Assembly: GCF_002250655.1 (NCBI RefSeq)
Contig: NZ_NOZR01000006.1
Span: forward strand, 124,001-188,000
DNA: 64,000 nt
Direction of reading: 5' to 3'
Origin: Mycolicibacterium sphagni
Lineage (GTDB): Bacteria > Actinomycetota > Actinomycetes > Mycobacteriales > Mycobacteriaceae
Shown here piece by piece: positions 7,566 through 16,816 of the stretch. Positions within the stretch are counted from its first letter, which is position 1. Each line of letters starts with the position of its first letter. The notes beneath the pieces were generated by a model. It ran no database searches. It was not told the DNA's origin and saw only the letters and a program-made list of their open reading frames with translations. The position numbers and the translations under genes are program-made.

Positions 7566-8714
7566 GTGTCAGCACAGCGAGCCAGGTCGTCGGTGGCGGC
7601 CGCGAATCGCTCGGCGCATCCGAATCTCTCCGGCGTGCCCTGGTGGGGTGCCGTCCTGATTGCTGTGATCGCCACCACAATTGGGTTCGCGTTCGACGCC
7701 GGATCGGGCAACAAGGAACTCGGCAACGTGTTCGCGGCCCTGTATGCAGTCGGGTGTCTGGCTGCCGTGCTGGCGGTGCGGCAGTCGAGCATCTTCACTG
7801 CCGTCATCCAGCCTCCGCTGATCCTGTTCGTCACGGTGCCCGGCGCCTACTTCATTTTTCACGGCGCCTCGTTCACCGGCATCAAGGACACCCTGATCAA
7901 CTGCGGCTACCCGCTGATCGAGCGCTTCCCGCTGATGCTGTTCACCGCGGCGGGTGTGTTGCTCATCGGATTGGTGCGCTGGTACTTCGCGATGTCGACG
8001 CGCTCGTCGGCCGCAGCCGCCCCCGACGCCGACGACGAGGCCGCGGCGGCGCCCAGCATGTTCGCCGGGCTGGCGGTCAAGCTCGGCTCGGTCTTCCAGC
8101 GCGGTGCAGTCGCCGACGCGGACGAAGAACCGCCGAAGCACGGCATCGACCGGCCTGCCACCGCGAAGAAGCGGGCCCGGTCGGATCGGCCCGCCAAGCG
8201 CCCCGCGCCGACCCGCTCCCGGCACGCCCGTCCCCCGCTGGAGGACATCACCGAGGCACCCGAACGTCCCCGCCGTGCGCCGTCGAGCAGGCGCCGCCCG
8301 GTTACCGATGACAATCCCGACTTCAGCGATGCCCCGCGCCGCCGGCGCCAGCCGCGCGACCCCAGTGGCCGCATCCCTCCGCCATCCCGGCGTGAACCCC
8401 GCGAACCGCGTGAACCGCGTGAACCGCGTGAACCTCGGCTGCCCCGCGAACGTCGGGACCCCTACGGCGCGCCGCCGCAGCGCGGCAGCCGGTTCGAGCC
8501 GTACGAGCCCTACCCGTCCTACGAGCCGTATCCGTCCTATGAGCCGCCGCCTCGGCAGCGCCAGCCCGGCCGGGCCAACGGGGACAGCGGTTCTCGCCAC
8601 CCGGTGTCGCGGGTGCGGTATCGCGGCGACGGCGACGGCGACGATCAGGCCAAGCAGCCGCGGTCCCGGAGCTCGAGTGAGTGGGACGCCGAGTCCTGGC
8701 GTTCCGACCGCTGA
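7566..8714 (+). CDS. membrane protein with DUF6542-like domain and disordered repeat-rich tail
   Basis: 382 residues from a GTG (V-S-A-Q-R-A-R). The first 140 residues carry four hydrophobic spans (WWGAVLIAVIATTIGFAFDA onward) as in mycobacterial DUF6542 proteins. The remaining 240 residues are charged, proline- and arginine-rich and presumably disordered, with EPR and YEPYPS repeats. Function unknown. A long frame continues upstream opposite ychF, but that part is a shadow with ychF's codon pattern. The gene sits between ychF and ispH, as in the M. tuberculosis order, and is convergent with ispH (7 bases between stops). It may be cell-wall or division-related, which is a guess. Confidence 0.75.
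   Translation: MSAQRARSSVAAANRSAHPNLSGVPWWGAVLIAVIATTIGFAFDAGSGNKELGNVFAALYAVGCLAAVLAVRQSSIFTAVIQPPLILFVTVPGAYFIFHGASFTGIKDTLINCGYPLIERFPLMLFTAAGVLLIGLVRWYFAMSTRSSAAAAPDADDEAAAAPSMFAGLAVKLGSVFQRGAVADADEEPPKHGIDRPATAKKRARSDRPAKRPAPTRSRHARPPLEDITEAPERPRRAPSSRRRPVTDDNPDFSDAPRRRRQPRDPSGRIPPPSRREPREPREPREPREPRLPRERRDPYGAPPQRGSRFEPYEPYPSYEPYPSYEPPPRQRQPGRANGDSGSRHPVSRVRYRGDGDGDDQAKQPRSRSSSEWDAESWRSDR
8391..8438 (+). repeat. 9-bp tandem repeats encoding (E-P-R)n
   Basis: Five near-identical units of CGTGAACCG occur in succession inside the tail of the DUF6542 protein, coding for repeated Glu-Pro-Arg. An 18-bp repeat coding Y-E-P-Y-P-S follows at 8502-8547. Confidence 0.9.
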
Positions 8715-8721
8715 AACGCCT

Positions 8722-9759
8722 CTACGTGCGGGCCGGGCGGATTTCTCGGGGCAACGCGAACACCAGCGTCTCGTTGGCCGTCGTGACCGGCTGCACAGTG
8801 CCGTAGCCGTACTCGGCCAACCGGTCCAGCACGCCGCGCACCAAGATCTCGGGCACCGAAGCGCCTGAGGTGACTCCGACCGTGGTGACCCCGGACAGCC
8901 AGGCCGGGTCGATGTCGTCGGCGTAATCCACCAGCTTGGCCGCGTCCGAGCCGGCATTCAGCGCCACCTCGACGAGGCGCACCGAGTTCGACGAGTTGCG
9001 TGACCCGACGACGATCACCAGATCGCACTCCGGTGCCATCGCCTTGACCGCGCCCTGCCGGTTCTGGGTGGCGTAGCAGATGTCGTCGCTGGGCGGGTCC
9101 TGCAGCGTCGGGAACTTCTCCCGCAGCCGGCGCACCGTCTCCATGGTCTCGTCGACGCTCAGCGTGGTCTGGGACAGCCAGATGACCTTGTTCGGGTCGC
9201 GCACGGTGACCTTGTCCACGGCGTCCGGATTGTCGACGACCTGCACGTGATCGGGTGCCTCCCCCGCGGTGCCGACGACCTCTTCGTGGCCTTCGTGGCC
9301 GACCAGCAGGATGTCGTAATCGTCGCGGGCGAATCGCTTGGCCTCGTTGTGGACCTTGGTGACCAGCGGGCAGGTGGCATCGATGGTCTTCAAGTTGCGC
9401 GCGGCGGCTTCGACATGAACCGTCGGCGCGACGCCGTGGGCCGAGAACACCACGATGGCGCCCTCGGGCACCTCGTCGGTCCGCTCGACGAACACCGCCC
9501 CGGCCTTGGCCAGGGTGTCCACCACGTAGCGGTTGTGCACGATCTCGTGCCGCACGTAGACCGGGGCACCATGCTTTTCCAGCGCGCGCTCGACGGTCTC
9601 GACGGCGCGGTCCACCCCGGCGCAGTAGCCCCGGGGTTCGGCCAGCAGCACCCGCTTCCTACCGCCACTTCCCGGGTCGCTTCGGTCCTGCCCTCCGAAC
9701 GCACCCCCGCCCACCGAGCTCGCGGCACCGGGGATCCCCATGTTGACGGTAGGCGGCAT
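8722..9759 (-). CDS. ispH: 4-hydroxy-3-methylbut-2-enyl diphosphate reductase
   Basis: 345 residues. IspH performs the last step of the MEP isoprenoid pathway, HMBPP to IPP plus DMAPP, with a [4Fe-4S] cluster. The three cluster cysteines are visible in [22 protein letters not shown] and the later [17 protein letters not shown] region. The HGVAPTV and TQTTLS-like ([10 protein letters not shown]) motifs are also present. The N-terminal 35 residues before [12 protein letters not shown] are Gly/Ser-rich and variable. ATG at 9759 was chosen, although 9741 is an alternative. A longer frame upstream overlaps the next, divergent gene's promoter region and is not credible. It corresponds to lytB2 in M. 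tuberculosis. Confidence 0.96.
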   Translation of the reverse strand: MPPTVNMGIPGAASSVGGGAFGGQDRSDPGSGGRKRVLLAEPRGYCAGVDRAVETVERALEKHGAPVYVRHEIVHNRYVVDTLAKAGAVFVERTDEVPEGAIVVFSAHGVAPTVHVEAAARNLKTIDATCPLVTKVHNEAKRFARDDYDILLVGHEGHEEVVGTAGEAPDHVQVVDNPDAVDKVTVRDPNKVIWLSQTTLSVDETMETVRRLREKFPTLQDPPSDDICYATQNRQGAVKAMAPECDLVIVVGSRNSSNSVRLVEVALNAGSDAAKLVDYADDIDPAWLSGVTTVGVTSGASVPEILVRGVLDRLAEYGYGTVQPVTTANETLVFALPREIRPART

Positions 9760-9813
9760 GGTTTCCAGGGTACGTTCCCGCACGCTGGCGGGGCCAGCCG
9801 TAGGCTGTGGGCC

Positions 9814-10374
9814 ATGGCAACAGCACCATATGGGGTTCGCCTGCTGGTCGGCGCGGCCGTGACCGCGCTGGAGGAAACCCGCAAGCTGCCCCAAACCATC
9901 CTGATGTACCCGATGACGGTGGCAAGCAACATTGCGCACATCGTGATGAAGGTGCAGCAAGACCTCGCCGACCTGGTGATCAAGGGTGACTCCGCGCTGG
10001 AGAACATCTTCCCGCCGAAGGACGAACAGCCCGAATGGGCGACGTTCGACGAAGACTTCTCCGGCGACGACGGCGACGGGCCGGTGCTTGACGGGGAGCG
10101 GCTCACCGAAGGCCGCTTCGCCCTGTACACGGTGACCGACGGCGTCGACACCAAGGCTCAGGGGACGACGGCGGCGACAACGGAGACCAGCGCGCCGGCC
10201 ATCGTCGAGGAACTCGACTACGAGTCGCTGACGCTGGCCCAGCTGCGCGCACGCCTGACGTCGCTGAGCGTCGCCGACCTCGAGGAGCTGCTCGCCTACG
10301 AGGAAGCGTCCAAGGCCCGCGCACCGTTCCAGACTCTGCTGGCCAACAGGATCACCCGCGCGTCCGCCAAGTGA
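9814..10374 (+). CDS. lipid droplet-associated protein (Rv1109c-like)
   Basis: 186 residues beginning [20 protein letters not shown]. The N-terminal 60 residues form an amphipathic, moderately hydrophobic region ([20 protein letters not shown]). The middle is acidic, and the C-terminus ([20 protein letters not shown]) resembles the helical end of related actinobacterial proteins annotated as lipid droplet-associated. It may coat neutral-lipid inclusions. It is divergent from ispH and overlaps the xseA start by 4 bases, so it is probably cotranscribed with the exonuclease VII genes. Confidence 0.75.
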   Translation: MATAPYGVRLLVGAAVTALEETRKLPQTILMYPMTVASNIAHIVMKVQQDLADLVIKGDSALENIFPPKDEQPEWATFDEDFSGDDGDGPVLDGERLTEGRFALYTVTDGVDTKAQGTTAATTETSAPAIVEELDYESLTLAQLRARLTSLSVADLEELLAYEEASKARAPFQTLLANRITRASAK

Positions 10375-11591
10375 CCCAGGGCAGCTCGGCGGAAAACCCG
10401 TACCCGGTCCGCGCGGTGGCCATCCGCGTGGCCGGCTGGATCGACAAGCTGGGCCCGGTGTGGGTGGAGGGTCAGCTGACCCAGATCAACGTGCGCAACT
10501 CGACGGCGTTCATGGTGCTCCGGGATCCGGCGGCCAACATGTCCTTGGACATCAGCTGCCCGCGTGATCTGGTGCTGGCGGCGCCGGTGAAGCTCACCGA
10601 GGGCACCCAGGTGGTGGTCTGCGGCAAGCCGACGTTCTACACCGTGCGCGGCTCATTTTCCTTGCGGGTCAGTGATATTCGCGCGGTCGGCGTCGGCGAA
10701 CTGCTGGCCCGCATCGAGCGGCTGCGCAAACTGCTGGAGGCCGAGGGCCTGTTCGACCCGCGCCTGAAGCGCCCCCTACCGTTCCTGCCGTCGACCGTCG
10801 GGCTGATCACCGGGCGGGCCAGTGCGGCCGAGCACGACGTGACGACGGTGGCCGCCGCCCGCTGGCCGGCGGTGCGCTTCGCGATCCGCAACACCGCCGT
10901 GCAGGGGGTCAACGCGGTGGCGCAGATCGTGGAAGCTTTAGCGGCGCTCGATTCCGATCCCGAGGTCGACGTCATCGTGATCGCCCGCGGCGGCGGCAGC
11001 GTGGAGGACCTGCTGCCGTTCTCCGACGAGACGTTGTGCCGCGCGATCGCCGCCTGCACCACTCCGGTGGTCAGCGCGGTGGGCCACGAGCCCGACAACC
11101 CGCTGTGCGACCTGGTTGCCGACGTGCGTGCGGCCACCCCCACCGATGCCGCCAAAAAAGTGGTGCCCGACGCCGTCGCCGAGCTGGCTCTGGTCAAGGA
11201 ATTGCGGCAGCGCAGCGCCCAGGCGCTGCGCAACTGGGTCGGCCGCGAGCAGCGCACCCTGACCCATCTGCGCAGCCGCCCGGTGCTGGCCGACCCCCTG
11301 CGCGCCTTGACTCAGCGCACCGAGGAAATCGAGCGCGCCCGCGCCGCGGTGCGCCGCGACATCAACCGCCTGGTCAGCGCCGAATCCGAGCGCATCGGTC
11401 ACCTGGCGGCACGCCTGGCGACGCTGGGGCCCGCGGCCACGCTGGCACGCGGCTACGCCGTAGTGCAGACCGCGACCGGTGAGATTCTTCGAACGACCGT
11501 CGACGCACCGGCAGGCACCCGGCTGCGGATCCGCGTCGGCGACGGCGCGATCGGCGCCACCAGTACCGGCCTGACGGATGGAGCCGCATGA
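10371..11591 (+). CDS. xseA: exodeoxyribonuclease VII large subunit
   Basis: 406 residues. The N-terminal OB fold ([20 protein letters not shown]) is followed by the nuclease domain with [34 protein letters not shown] and [21 protein letters not shown] coiled-coil region and a C-terminal [13 protein letters not shown] complete it. With XseB it forms exonuclease VII, which degrades single-stranded DNA in both directions. The GTG start overlaps the TGA of the preceding gene in a GTGA, and the stop overlaps the xseB ATG in an ATGA, so translation is coupled. Confidence 0.96.
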   Translation: MTQGSSAENPYPVRAVAIRVAGWIDKLGPVWVEGQLTQINVRNSTAFMVLRDPAANMSLDISCPRDLVLAAPVKLTEGTQVVVCGKPTFYTVRGSFSLRVSDIRAVGVGELLARIERLRKLLEAEGLFDPRLKRPLPFLPSTVGLITGRASAAEHDVTTVAAARWPAVRFAIRNTAVQGVNAVAQIVEALAALDSDPEVDVIVIARGGGSVEDLLPFSDETLCRAIAACTTPVVSAVGHEPDNPLCDLVADVRAATPTDAAKKVVPDAVAELALVKELRQRSAQALRNWVGREQRTLTHLRSRPVLADPLRALTQRTEEIERARAAVRRDINRLVSAESERIGHLAARLATLGPAATLARGYAVVQTATGEILRTTVDAPAGTRLRIRVGDGAIGATSTGLTDGAA

Positions 11592-11818
11592 GCGAGTCAC
11601 AAGAAACGAAGCCCATTAGTCAGCTTGGCTACGAAGATTGCCGGGACGAGCTGATCGAGGTGGTTCGCGTGCTCGAGCAAGGCGGACTCGATCTTGATTC
11701 GTCGCTGAAGATGTGGGAGCGAGGCGAGGAGCTGGCGCGACGATGCGAAGAGCACTTAGCCGGAGCGCGCAAGCGCGTCGAGGAAGCGCTGGCGTCTCGC
11801 GACGAGGACGAGGACTGA
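11588..11818 (+). CDS. xseB: exodeoxyribonuclease VII small subunit
   Basis: 76 residues, within the usual 60-85 range. The family core is present: [20 protein letters not shown], then [20 protein letters not shown] and [16 protein letters not shown]. It forms the small helical subunit that binds the XseA coiled coil. The start overlaps xseA by four bases (ATGA). Confidence 0.96.
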   Translation: MSESQETKPISQLGYEDCRDELIEVVRVLEQGGLDLDSSLKMWERGEELARRCEEHLAGARKRVEEALASRDEDED

Positions 11819-11853
11819 TTCGGGCAGGTCGATAACCTGCGGTATTGGAGAAC

Positions 11854-11867
11854 TGGAACGTGTTTCA
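11854..11867. promoter_or_regulatory. KstR-type operator
   Basis: The 14 bases TGGAACGTGTTTCA fit every fixed position of the mycobacterial KstR consensus TNNAACNNGTTNNA. They lie 16 to 29 bases upstream of the 3beta-HSD start. KstR represses cholesterol catabolism genes and is released by a steroid-CoA metabolite. From memory, the M. smegmatis 3beta-HSD belongs to this regulon. Confidence 0.8.
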
Positions 11868-11882
11868 GTTATTCTCTCGGCC

Positions 11883-12944
11883 ATGAGTGATGCCACGCTG
11901 ACGACGGACCTCGGCCGTGTCCTCGTGACCGGCGGCGCCGGGTTCGTCGGCGCCAACCTGGTGAGCGAACTGCTCGAACGTGGACACTTCGTCCGCGCCT
12001 TCGACCGTGCCGTATCCCAGTTGCCAGCTCATGAGCGGCTCGAGGTGCTCCAGGGCGACATCTGCGACACCGCCACCGTCGCCGCCGCGGTCGAGGGGAT
12101 CGACACTGTCTTCCACACCGCCGCGATCATCGACCTGATGGGTGGGGGGTCGGTCACCGACGAGTACCGCAAGCGAAGCTTCGACGTCAACGTCGGCGGC
12201 ACCAAGAACCTGGTGCACGCCGCGCAGACCGCCGGCGTCAAGCGATTCGTCTACACCGCATCCAACAGCGTGGTCATGGGCGGCCAGCAGATCGTGAACG
12301 GCGACGAGACCCTGCCCTACACAGCGCGGTTCAACGACCTCTACACCGAGACCAAGGTGGTCGCCGAGAAGTTCGTGCTCAGCGCGAACGGCACGGGCGG
12401 GCTGCTGACCTGTTCGATCCGCCCCAGCGGTATCTGGGGCCGCGGCGACCAGACCATGTTCCGCAAGCTGTTCGAAAGTGTGATCGCCGGACACGTCAAA
12501 GTCCTGGTCGGCAACAAAGACGCCAAGCTCGACAACTCCTACGTGCACAACTTGGTGCACGGATTCATCCTTGCCGCAGAGCATTTGGTGCCCGGTGGCA
12601 CCGCGCCCGGCCAGGCCTATTTCATCAACGACGGCGAGCCGATCAATATGTTCGACTTCTCCCGCCCGGTGGTCGAGGCCTGCGGCGAGAAGTGGCCGAC
12701 GTTCTGGATCCCCGGTGGGCTGGTCCATGCGCTGCTGACCGGCTGGCAGTGGTTGCACTTCAAATTCGGGCTGCCCCGGCCGCCGCTGGAACCGCTTGCG
12801 GTGGAACGGGTGTCGATCGACAACTACTTCTCCATAGCCAAGGCTCGGCGCGACCTCGGCTACCAGCCGCTCTATACCACGGAGCAAGCGCTCAAAGAAT
12901 GCCTGCCGTACTACACCCAGCTCTACGCTGAGATGAAGAGCTAA
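11883..12944 (+). CDS. 3beta-hydroxysteroid dehydrogenase/isomerase-type NAD-dependent epimerase (Rv1106c-like)
   Basis: 353 residues of an extended SDR. The NAD-binding motif TGGAGFVGANLV is near residue 17, the catalytic pair is YTETK (Y-x-x-x-K), and the Ser lies in FVYTASNSVVMGG. A hydrophobic C-terminal region (ALLTGWQWLHFKFGLPRPP) is typical of 3beta-HSDs. Its M. tuberculosis equivalent oxidises cholesterol and pregnenolone to the 4-en-3-one. A KstR-type operator stands directly upstream, which fits induction by sterols. It is separated from xseB by 64 bases and should be a transcription unit of its own. Confidence 0.9.
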   Translation: MSDATLTTDLGRVLVTGGAGFVGANLVSELLERGHFVRAFDRAVSQLPAHERLEVLQGDICDTATVAAAVEGIDTVFHTAAIIDLMGGGSVTDEYRKRSFDVNVGGTKNLVHAAQTAGVKRFVYTASNSVVMGGQQIVNGDETLPYTARFNDLYTETKVVAEKFVLSANGTGGLLTCSIRPSGIWGRGDQTMFRKLFESVIAGHVKVLVGNKDAKLDNSYVHNLVHGFILAAEHLVPGGTAPGQAYFINDGEPINMFDFSRPVVEACGEKWPTFWIPGGLVHALLTGWQWLHFKFGLPRPPLEPLAVERVSIDNYFSIAKARRDLGYQPLYTTEQALKECLPYYTQLYAEMKS

Positions 12945-12974
12945 CGCGGCAGGTCCATCGGAGACGACTGCTAT

Positions 12975-13394
12975 CTATGGCGCGGGCAGTGTCATCATCG
13001 CGTTCTTGATGGCCACGCCGTAGGCGGTCTTCTGCTCGCTTGTCACGGTGGGGCCGAACAGCACGACGATGTCCTCGACCTGCAGCATGTCGCGCACCGC
13101 GGCGGCGTAGAGCTCCGCGCGTCCGGTGCTCGGGAATTTCAGGATCGACACCGTGTCGGTCTCGGTCGCCTCGACGCAGCCCGCCTCCGGGCATTTGGAC
13201 GCCGTCGCATCACGCGGATTGGCCGCGGGCAATTTCGCCTTCGTGATGGCGTCCATCACCGTAGCGACTGAGACGTCGTTGAGCAGCACCGCACCACTCT
13301 GCGCGCTCGCTGCCGGCTGTGAATCGTGGGCGCTGCAGCCCGCAACCGCTGCGGTCAACAGGGCCGCCACCACCAGACCGCTTTGGCTCCGCAT
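12975..13394 (-). CDS. secreted lipoprotein of unknown function
   Basis: 139 residues. A signal peptide with LVVAALLTAAVAGC places the lipobox Cys at residue 20, so the mature protein would be lipid-anchored outside the membrane. Two more cysteines (SKCPEAGCVEATETDTV) probably form a disulfide. The rest has small soluble-protein character (VDAITKAKLPAANPRDATAS; ILKFPSTGRAELYAAAVRDM). I do not recognise the family. The start at 13394 is fixed by the signal peptide. A longer upstream frame is a shadow of the sulfatase. It is convergent with 3beta-HSD and divergent from the sulfatase, 84 bases from it. Confidence 0.75.
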   Translation of the reverse strand: MRSQSGLVVAALLTAAVAGCSAHDSQPAASAQSGAVLLNDVSVATVMDAITKAKLPAANPRDATASKCPEAGCVEATETDTVSILKFPSTGRAELYAAAVRDMLQVEDIVVLFGPTVTSEQKTAYGVAIKNAMMTLPAP

Positions 13395-13478
13395 GGTCCC
13401 GAGCGTAGCGAAGTCAAGCTTCGTGAATTGTTGATGAGATGTCGCAATTGCGCCTCGGGTACGCCTAACGTCGACACC

Positions 13479-15020
13479 ATGCCAGCAGACAAGCCCAACA
13501 TCCTGGTCATATGGGGCGATGACATCGGCATCTCCAACCTCAGCTGCTACAGCGACGGCATGATGGGTTACCGCACGCCCAACATCGACCGGATCGCCGC
13601 GGAGGGGATGCGCTTCACCGACTCCTACGGCGAGCAGAGTTGCACCGCGGGGCGCGCGGCCTTCATCAGCGGCCAAAGTGTGTACCGAACCGGGATGAGC
13701 AAGGTCGGGGTTCCCGGCGTCGACATCGGCTGGGTCGCCGAGGACCCGACGATCGCCGAACTTCTCAAACCGCTGGGCTATGCCACTGGCCAATTCGGCA
13801 AGAACCACTTCGGCGATCGCAACAAGTACCTGCCGACGGTGCACGGATTCGACGAGTTCTACGGCAACTTGTACCACCTCAACGCCGAGGAGGAGCCCGA
13901 GCAGTTCGACTATCCGCACAAAGACCAGTTCCCCCGCCTGTACGACCTGGCGTTGCCGCGTGGGGTGCTCGACTGCAAGGCCATCGACGAGGTCTCAACT
14001 GAACCCGACGATCCCAAGTTCGGGCCGGTCGGCAGGCAGACCATCGTGGACACCGGGCCGTTGACGGCCAAGCGCATGGAGACCATCGACGACGACATCG
14101 CCGATCGCACCGTCGAATACATCCGTCGTCAGCACGACGCGGGCAACCCCTTTTTCGTCTGGTGCAACTTCACCCACATGCACCTGTACACCCATCTCAA
14201 ACCCGGCAGCAAGGGCCAGGCCGGGCTGTGGCAGTCGGAGTACCACGACGCGATGATCGACCACGACAAGAACGTCGGCACCGTGCTCGACGTGCTCGAC
14301 GAACTCGGCATCGCCGAAGACACCATCGTCATCTACTCCACCGACAATGGTCCACACCGCAATTCGTGGCCCGACGCCGGCACCACCCCGTTCCGCAGCG
14401 AGAAGAACACCAACTGGGAGGGCGCCTACCGGGTTCCCGAGATGATCCGCTGGCCCGGAAAGATCAAGGCGGGCAGCGTCTCCAACGACATCATCCAGCA
14501 TCACGACTGGCTCCCGACACTCGTCGCCGCGGCGGGTGACCCCGATGTCAGCGACAAGCTGAAAAAGGGCTATCGGATCGGTGATATCGAATACAAGGTC
14601 CACATCGACGGTTTCAATCTGCTGCCCTATCTGATGGGCGAGGTTGAGAACAGCCCGCGTCGTGGCTTCTTCTATTTCAACGACGACGCTCAGATGGTCG
14701 CGATGCGGTTCGAGAACTGGAAGATCGTCTTCGCCGAGCAACGCTGCCAGGGCACGCTGCGCACGTGGGCCGAGCCGTTCACCGAGCTGCGCGTACCGAA
14801 GCTGTTCAACCTGCGCACCGATCCGTTCGAGTACGCCGACATCACGTCGAACACGTACTACGAGTGGTTTCTGCGCAGGGACTTCTTCGTGTTCTACGCG
14901 ACGGCGATGGCGTCGATGTTTCTCGACACGTTCAAGGAGTTCCCGCCCCGACACGAGCCGGCCAGCTTCAGCATCGACCAGATCGTCAAGAAGCTGAACG
15001 ATTTCCTCGCGGCTGACTAG
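13479..15020 (+). CDS. arylsulfatase-type type I sulfatase
   Basis: 513 residues of the alkaline-phosphatase-like sulfatase fold. The metal site begins with ILVIWGDDIGISNLSCYS (D14, D15). The sulfatase signature is S-C-T-A-G-R at residues 54-59, with Cys55 as the formylglycine precursor. Canonical motifs are C-x-P/A-x-R, so this is the Ala variant. VIYSTDNGPH carries the further Asp/Asn ligand pair. No signal peptide is seen, so the enzyme is probably cytoplasmic. The FGE two genes downstream should convert Cys55. The HAD gene starts on the next base after the stop. The substrate cannot be deduced, but KstR-type sites flank the cluster. Confidence 0.93.
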   Translation: MPADKPNILVIWGDDIGISNLSCYSDGMMGYRTPNIDRIAAEGMRFTDSYGEQSCTAGRAAFISGQSVYRTGMSKVGVPGVDIGWVAEDPTIAELLKPLGYATGQFGKNHFGDRNKYLPTVHGFDEFYGNLYHLNAEEEPEQFDYPHKDQFPRLYDLALPRGVLDCKAIDEVSTEPDDPKFGPVGRQTIVDTGPLTAKRMETIDDDIADRTVEYIRRQHDAGNPFFVWCNFTHMHLYTHLKPGSKGQAGLWQSEYHDAMIDHDKNVGTVLDVLDELGIAEDTIVIYSTDNGPHRNSWPDAGTTPFRSEKNTNWEGAYRVPEMIRWPGKIKAGSVSNDIIQHHDWLPTLVAAAGDPDVSDKLKKGYRIGDIEYKVHIDGFNLLPYLMGEVENSPRRGFFYFNDDAQMVAMRFENWKIVFAEQRCQGTLRTWAEPFTELRVPKLFNLRTDPFEYADITSNTYYEWFLRRDFFVFYATAMASMFLDTFKEFPPRHEPASFSIDQIVKKLNDFLAAD

Positions 15021-15917
15021 ATGCTGGAGTCCTGGGCCGACGGGCCAACGAAGTCGGCGCTCGTCGAATTCACTGAGCGCGCGGCGGCTGCTGTCGCGCC
15101 CGAGGAACGCGTCGCCGTATTCGATAACGACGGCACGTTGTGGTGTGAGAAGCCGGCATACATCCAGCTCGACTTCCTGGTGCGCCGCCTGGCCGAACAA
15201 GCGGCGGCCGACCCTTCATTGGCCTCGAACCAGCCCTACACCGCGGCGGCGGCCGGCGATCTGGCATGGTTCGGCGACGCCGTCACCAAGCACTACAACG
15301 GTGACGACTCGGCCCTGAAACTGCTTGCCGGTGGGGTTCTTTCGGCCAACGCTACGATCACCACCGATGAGCACGCAGCGCGGGTCAATGCGTTCTTCGC
15401 CGAGGCGAAGCACCCGACGCTGGGCCGCGCTTACACCGCTTGCGGGTATGCCCCCATGGTCGAATTGCTGCGGTACCTCGAGTCTTTCGGCTTCACCAAT
15501 TACATCGTGTCCGGCGGCGGCCGGGACTTCATGCGGCCCATCACCACAACCATGTACGGAATCCCCCCGGAGCGGGTGATCGGCAGTTCGGTCGGGCTGA
15601 TCTTCCAGAACGGCGAACTGCTGACCACGGCGCAACCGGAATTCCTCAACGACGGCCCGATCAAGCCGGTCCGTATCTGGGGGCGGGTGGGCCGCCGGCC
15701 GCTCCTCGCCGCGGGAAACTCCAACGGCGATATCGAGATGCTGCAATACGCCACGGCCGGCCCGGGCCCGTCGTTGGCGCTGCTGGTCCACCACGACGAC
15801 GCCGAGCGCGAATTCGCTTACACCGCAGGCGCGGAACGGGCACTGGACCTCGCCGAGACGCACGGCTGGGCACAGGCCAGCATGCGCGACGAATGGAGAG
15901 CCGTCTTCAGTGACTGA
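15021..15917 (+). CDS. HAD-superfamily hydrolase (phosphoserine phosphatase-like)
   Basis: 298 residues. Motif I of the HAD superfamily is RVAVFDNDGTLWCEKP, with the nucleophile and acid Asp in DxD form. Motif II is NYIVSGGGRDF (Ser). Motif III/IV is in RPLLAAGNSNGDIEMLQYA (G-N-S-x-x-D). This arrangement with a helical cap matches SerB/haloacid hydrolases acting on small phosphorylated substrates. It begins immediately after the sulfatase stop and its end overlaps the FGE start by 8 bases, so the three genes are translationally linked. Its role in a sulfatase operon is unclear: it could clear a phosphorylated or sulfated by-product. Confidence 0.85.
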   Translation: MLESWADGPTKSALVEFTERAAAAVAPEERVAVFDNDGTLWCEKPAYIQLDFLVRRLAEQAAADPSLASNQPYTAAAAGDLAWFGDAVTKHYNGDDSALKLLAGGVLSANATITTDEHAARVNAFFAEAKHPTLGRAYTACGYAPMVELLRYLESFGFTNYIVSGGGRDFMRPITTTMYGIPPERVIGSSVGLIFQNGELLTTAQPEFLNDGPIKPVRIWGRVGRRPLLAAGNSNGDIEMLQYATAGPGPSLALLVHHDDAEREFAYTAGAERALDLAETHGWAQASMRDEWRAVFSD

Positions 15918-16791
15918 CCCCGCGCTGGTCTGGATCCCCGGGCAGACCGCCGTAATGGGATCCGACCGGCACTACGCCGAGGAAGCGCCGGTTCGCCCGG
16001 TCACCGTCGACGGCTTCTGGATTCGAGCGCGTCAGGTTACCAACGCCGACTTCACCGAATTCGTTTCAGCCACCGGGTATCTCACGGTCGCCGAGCGGCC
16101 GGTGAACCCCGAGGACTACCCCGGCGCACCTGCGGTCAACCTGCAACCGGGGTCGATGGTGTTCCGCCGCACCAGCGGGCCGGTAGATCTGCGTCACCTC
16201 AGCCAGTGGTGGACCTGGACACCCGGCGCCACGTGGCGCCACCCGCTAGGTCCCGGCTCGTCGATCGCCAAACGCGCCGACCACCCGGTCGTGCACGTCG
16301 CCTACGACGACGCCGCGGCCTACGCGGACTGGGCAGGGATGGCGCTACCCACCGAAGCCGAGTGGGAGGCCGCGGCGCGCGGCGGCTTGGATCAGGTCGC
16401 CTACACGTGGGGAGATCAACCCGAGCAGCCCGGCGAAAAACTGGCCAACTATTGGCACGGCGAGTTCCCCTGGCGGCCCGCACCCGGTTACGGGCGCACC
16501 ACCGACGTCGGCACTTTCCCGCCGAACGGGTACGGGTTGTTCGACATGGCCGGCAACGTGTGGGAGTGGACATCCGACTGGTACGCCGACACTCGCGAGG
16601 GCGATCCGTGCTGCGAGGCAGGCAGCTACGATCCGGCGCAGCCACAGTTCACGGTCCCGCGGAAGGTCATCAAGGGTGGATCGTTCCTGTGCGCGGACAG
16701 CTACTGCATGCGCTACCGCCCCGCAGCACGCCGGCCGCAGATGGTCGACACCGGGATGAGTCACATCGGCTTCCGCTGCGTGAAGAGGTAG
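15910..16791 (+). CDS. formylglycine-generating enzyme (SUMF1/FGE family)
   Basis: 293 residues starting from GTG at 15910, overlapping the HAD stop by 8 bases. It has the FGE-sulfatase fold: WIPGQTAVMGSDRHYAEEAP, QVTNADFTEFVSATGY, LPTEAEWEAAARGG, NGYGLFDMAGNVWEWTSDWY, and the decisive C-terminal GGSFLCADSYCMRYRPAARR. Cys261 and Cys266 occupy the copper-binding pair seen in actinobacterial FGEs, so it should be an active aerobic enzyme rather than an EgtB-like relative. It oxidises the sulfatase Cys to formylglycine with O2. The partner is the sulfatase two genes upstream. Confidence 0.93.
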   Translation: MTDPALVWIPGQTAVMGSDRHYAEEAPVRPVTVDGFWIRARQVTNADFTEFVSATGYLTVAERPVNPEDYPGAPAVNLQPGSMVFRRTSGPVDLRHLSQWWTWTPGATWRHPLGPGSSIAKRADHPVVHVAYDDAAAYADWAGMALPTEAEWEAAARGGLDQVAYTWGDQPEQPGEKLANYWHGEFPWRPAPGYGRTTDVGTFPPNGYGLFDMAGNVWEWTSDWYADTREGDPCCEAGSYDPAQPQFTVPRKVIKGGSFLCADSYCMRYRPAARRPQMVDTGMSHIGFRCVKR

Positions 16792-16816
16792 GGCCGCTGC
16801 CCTGCCCGTGCTTCAC

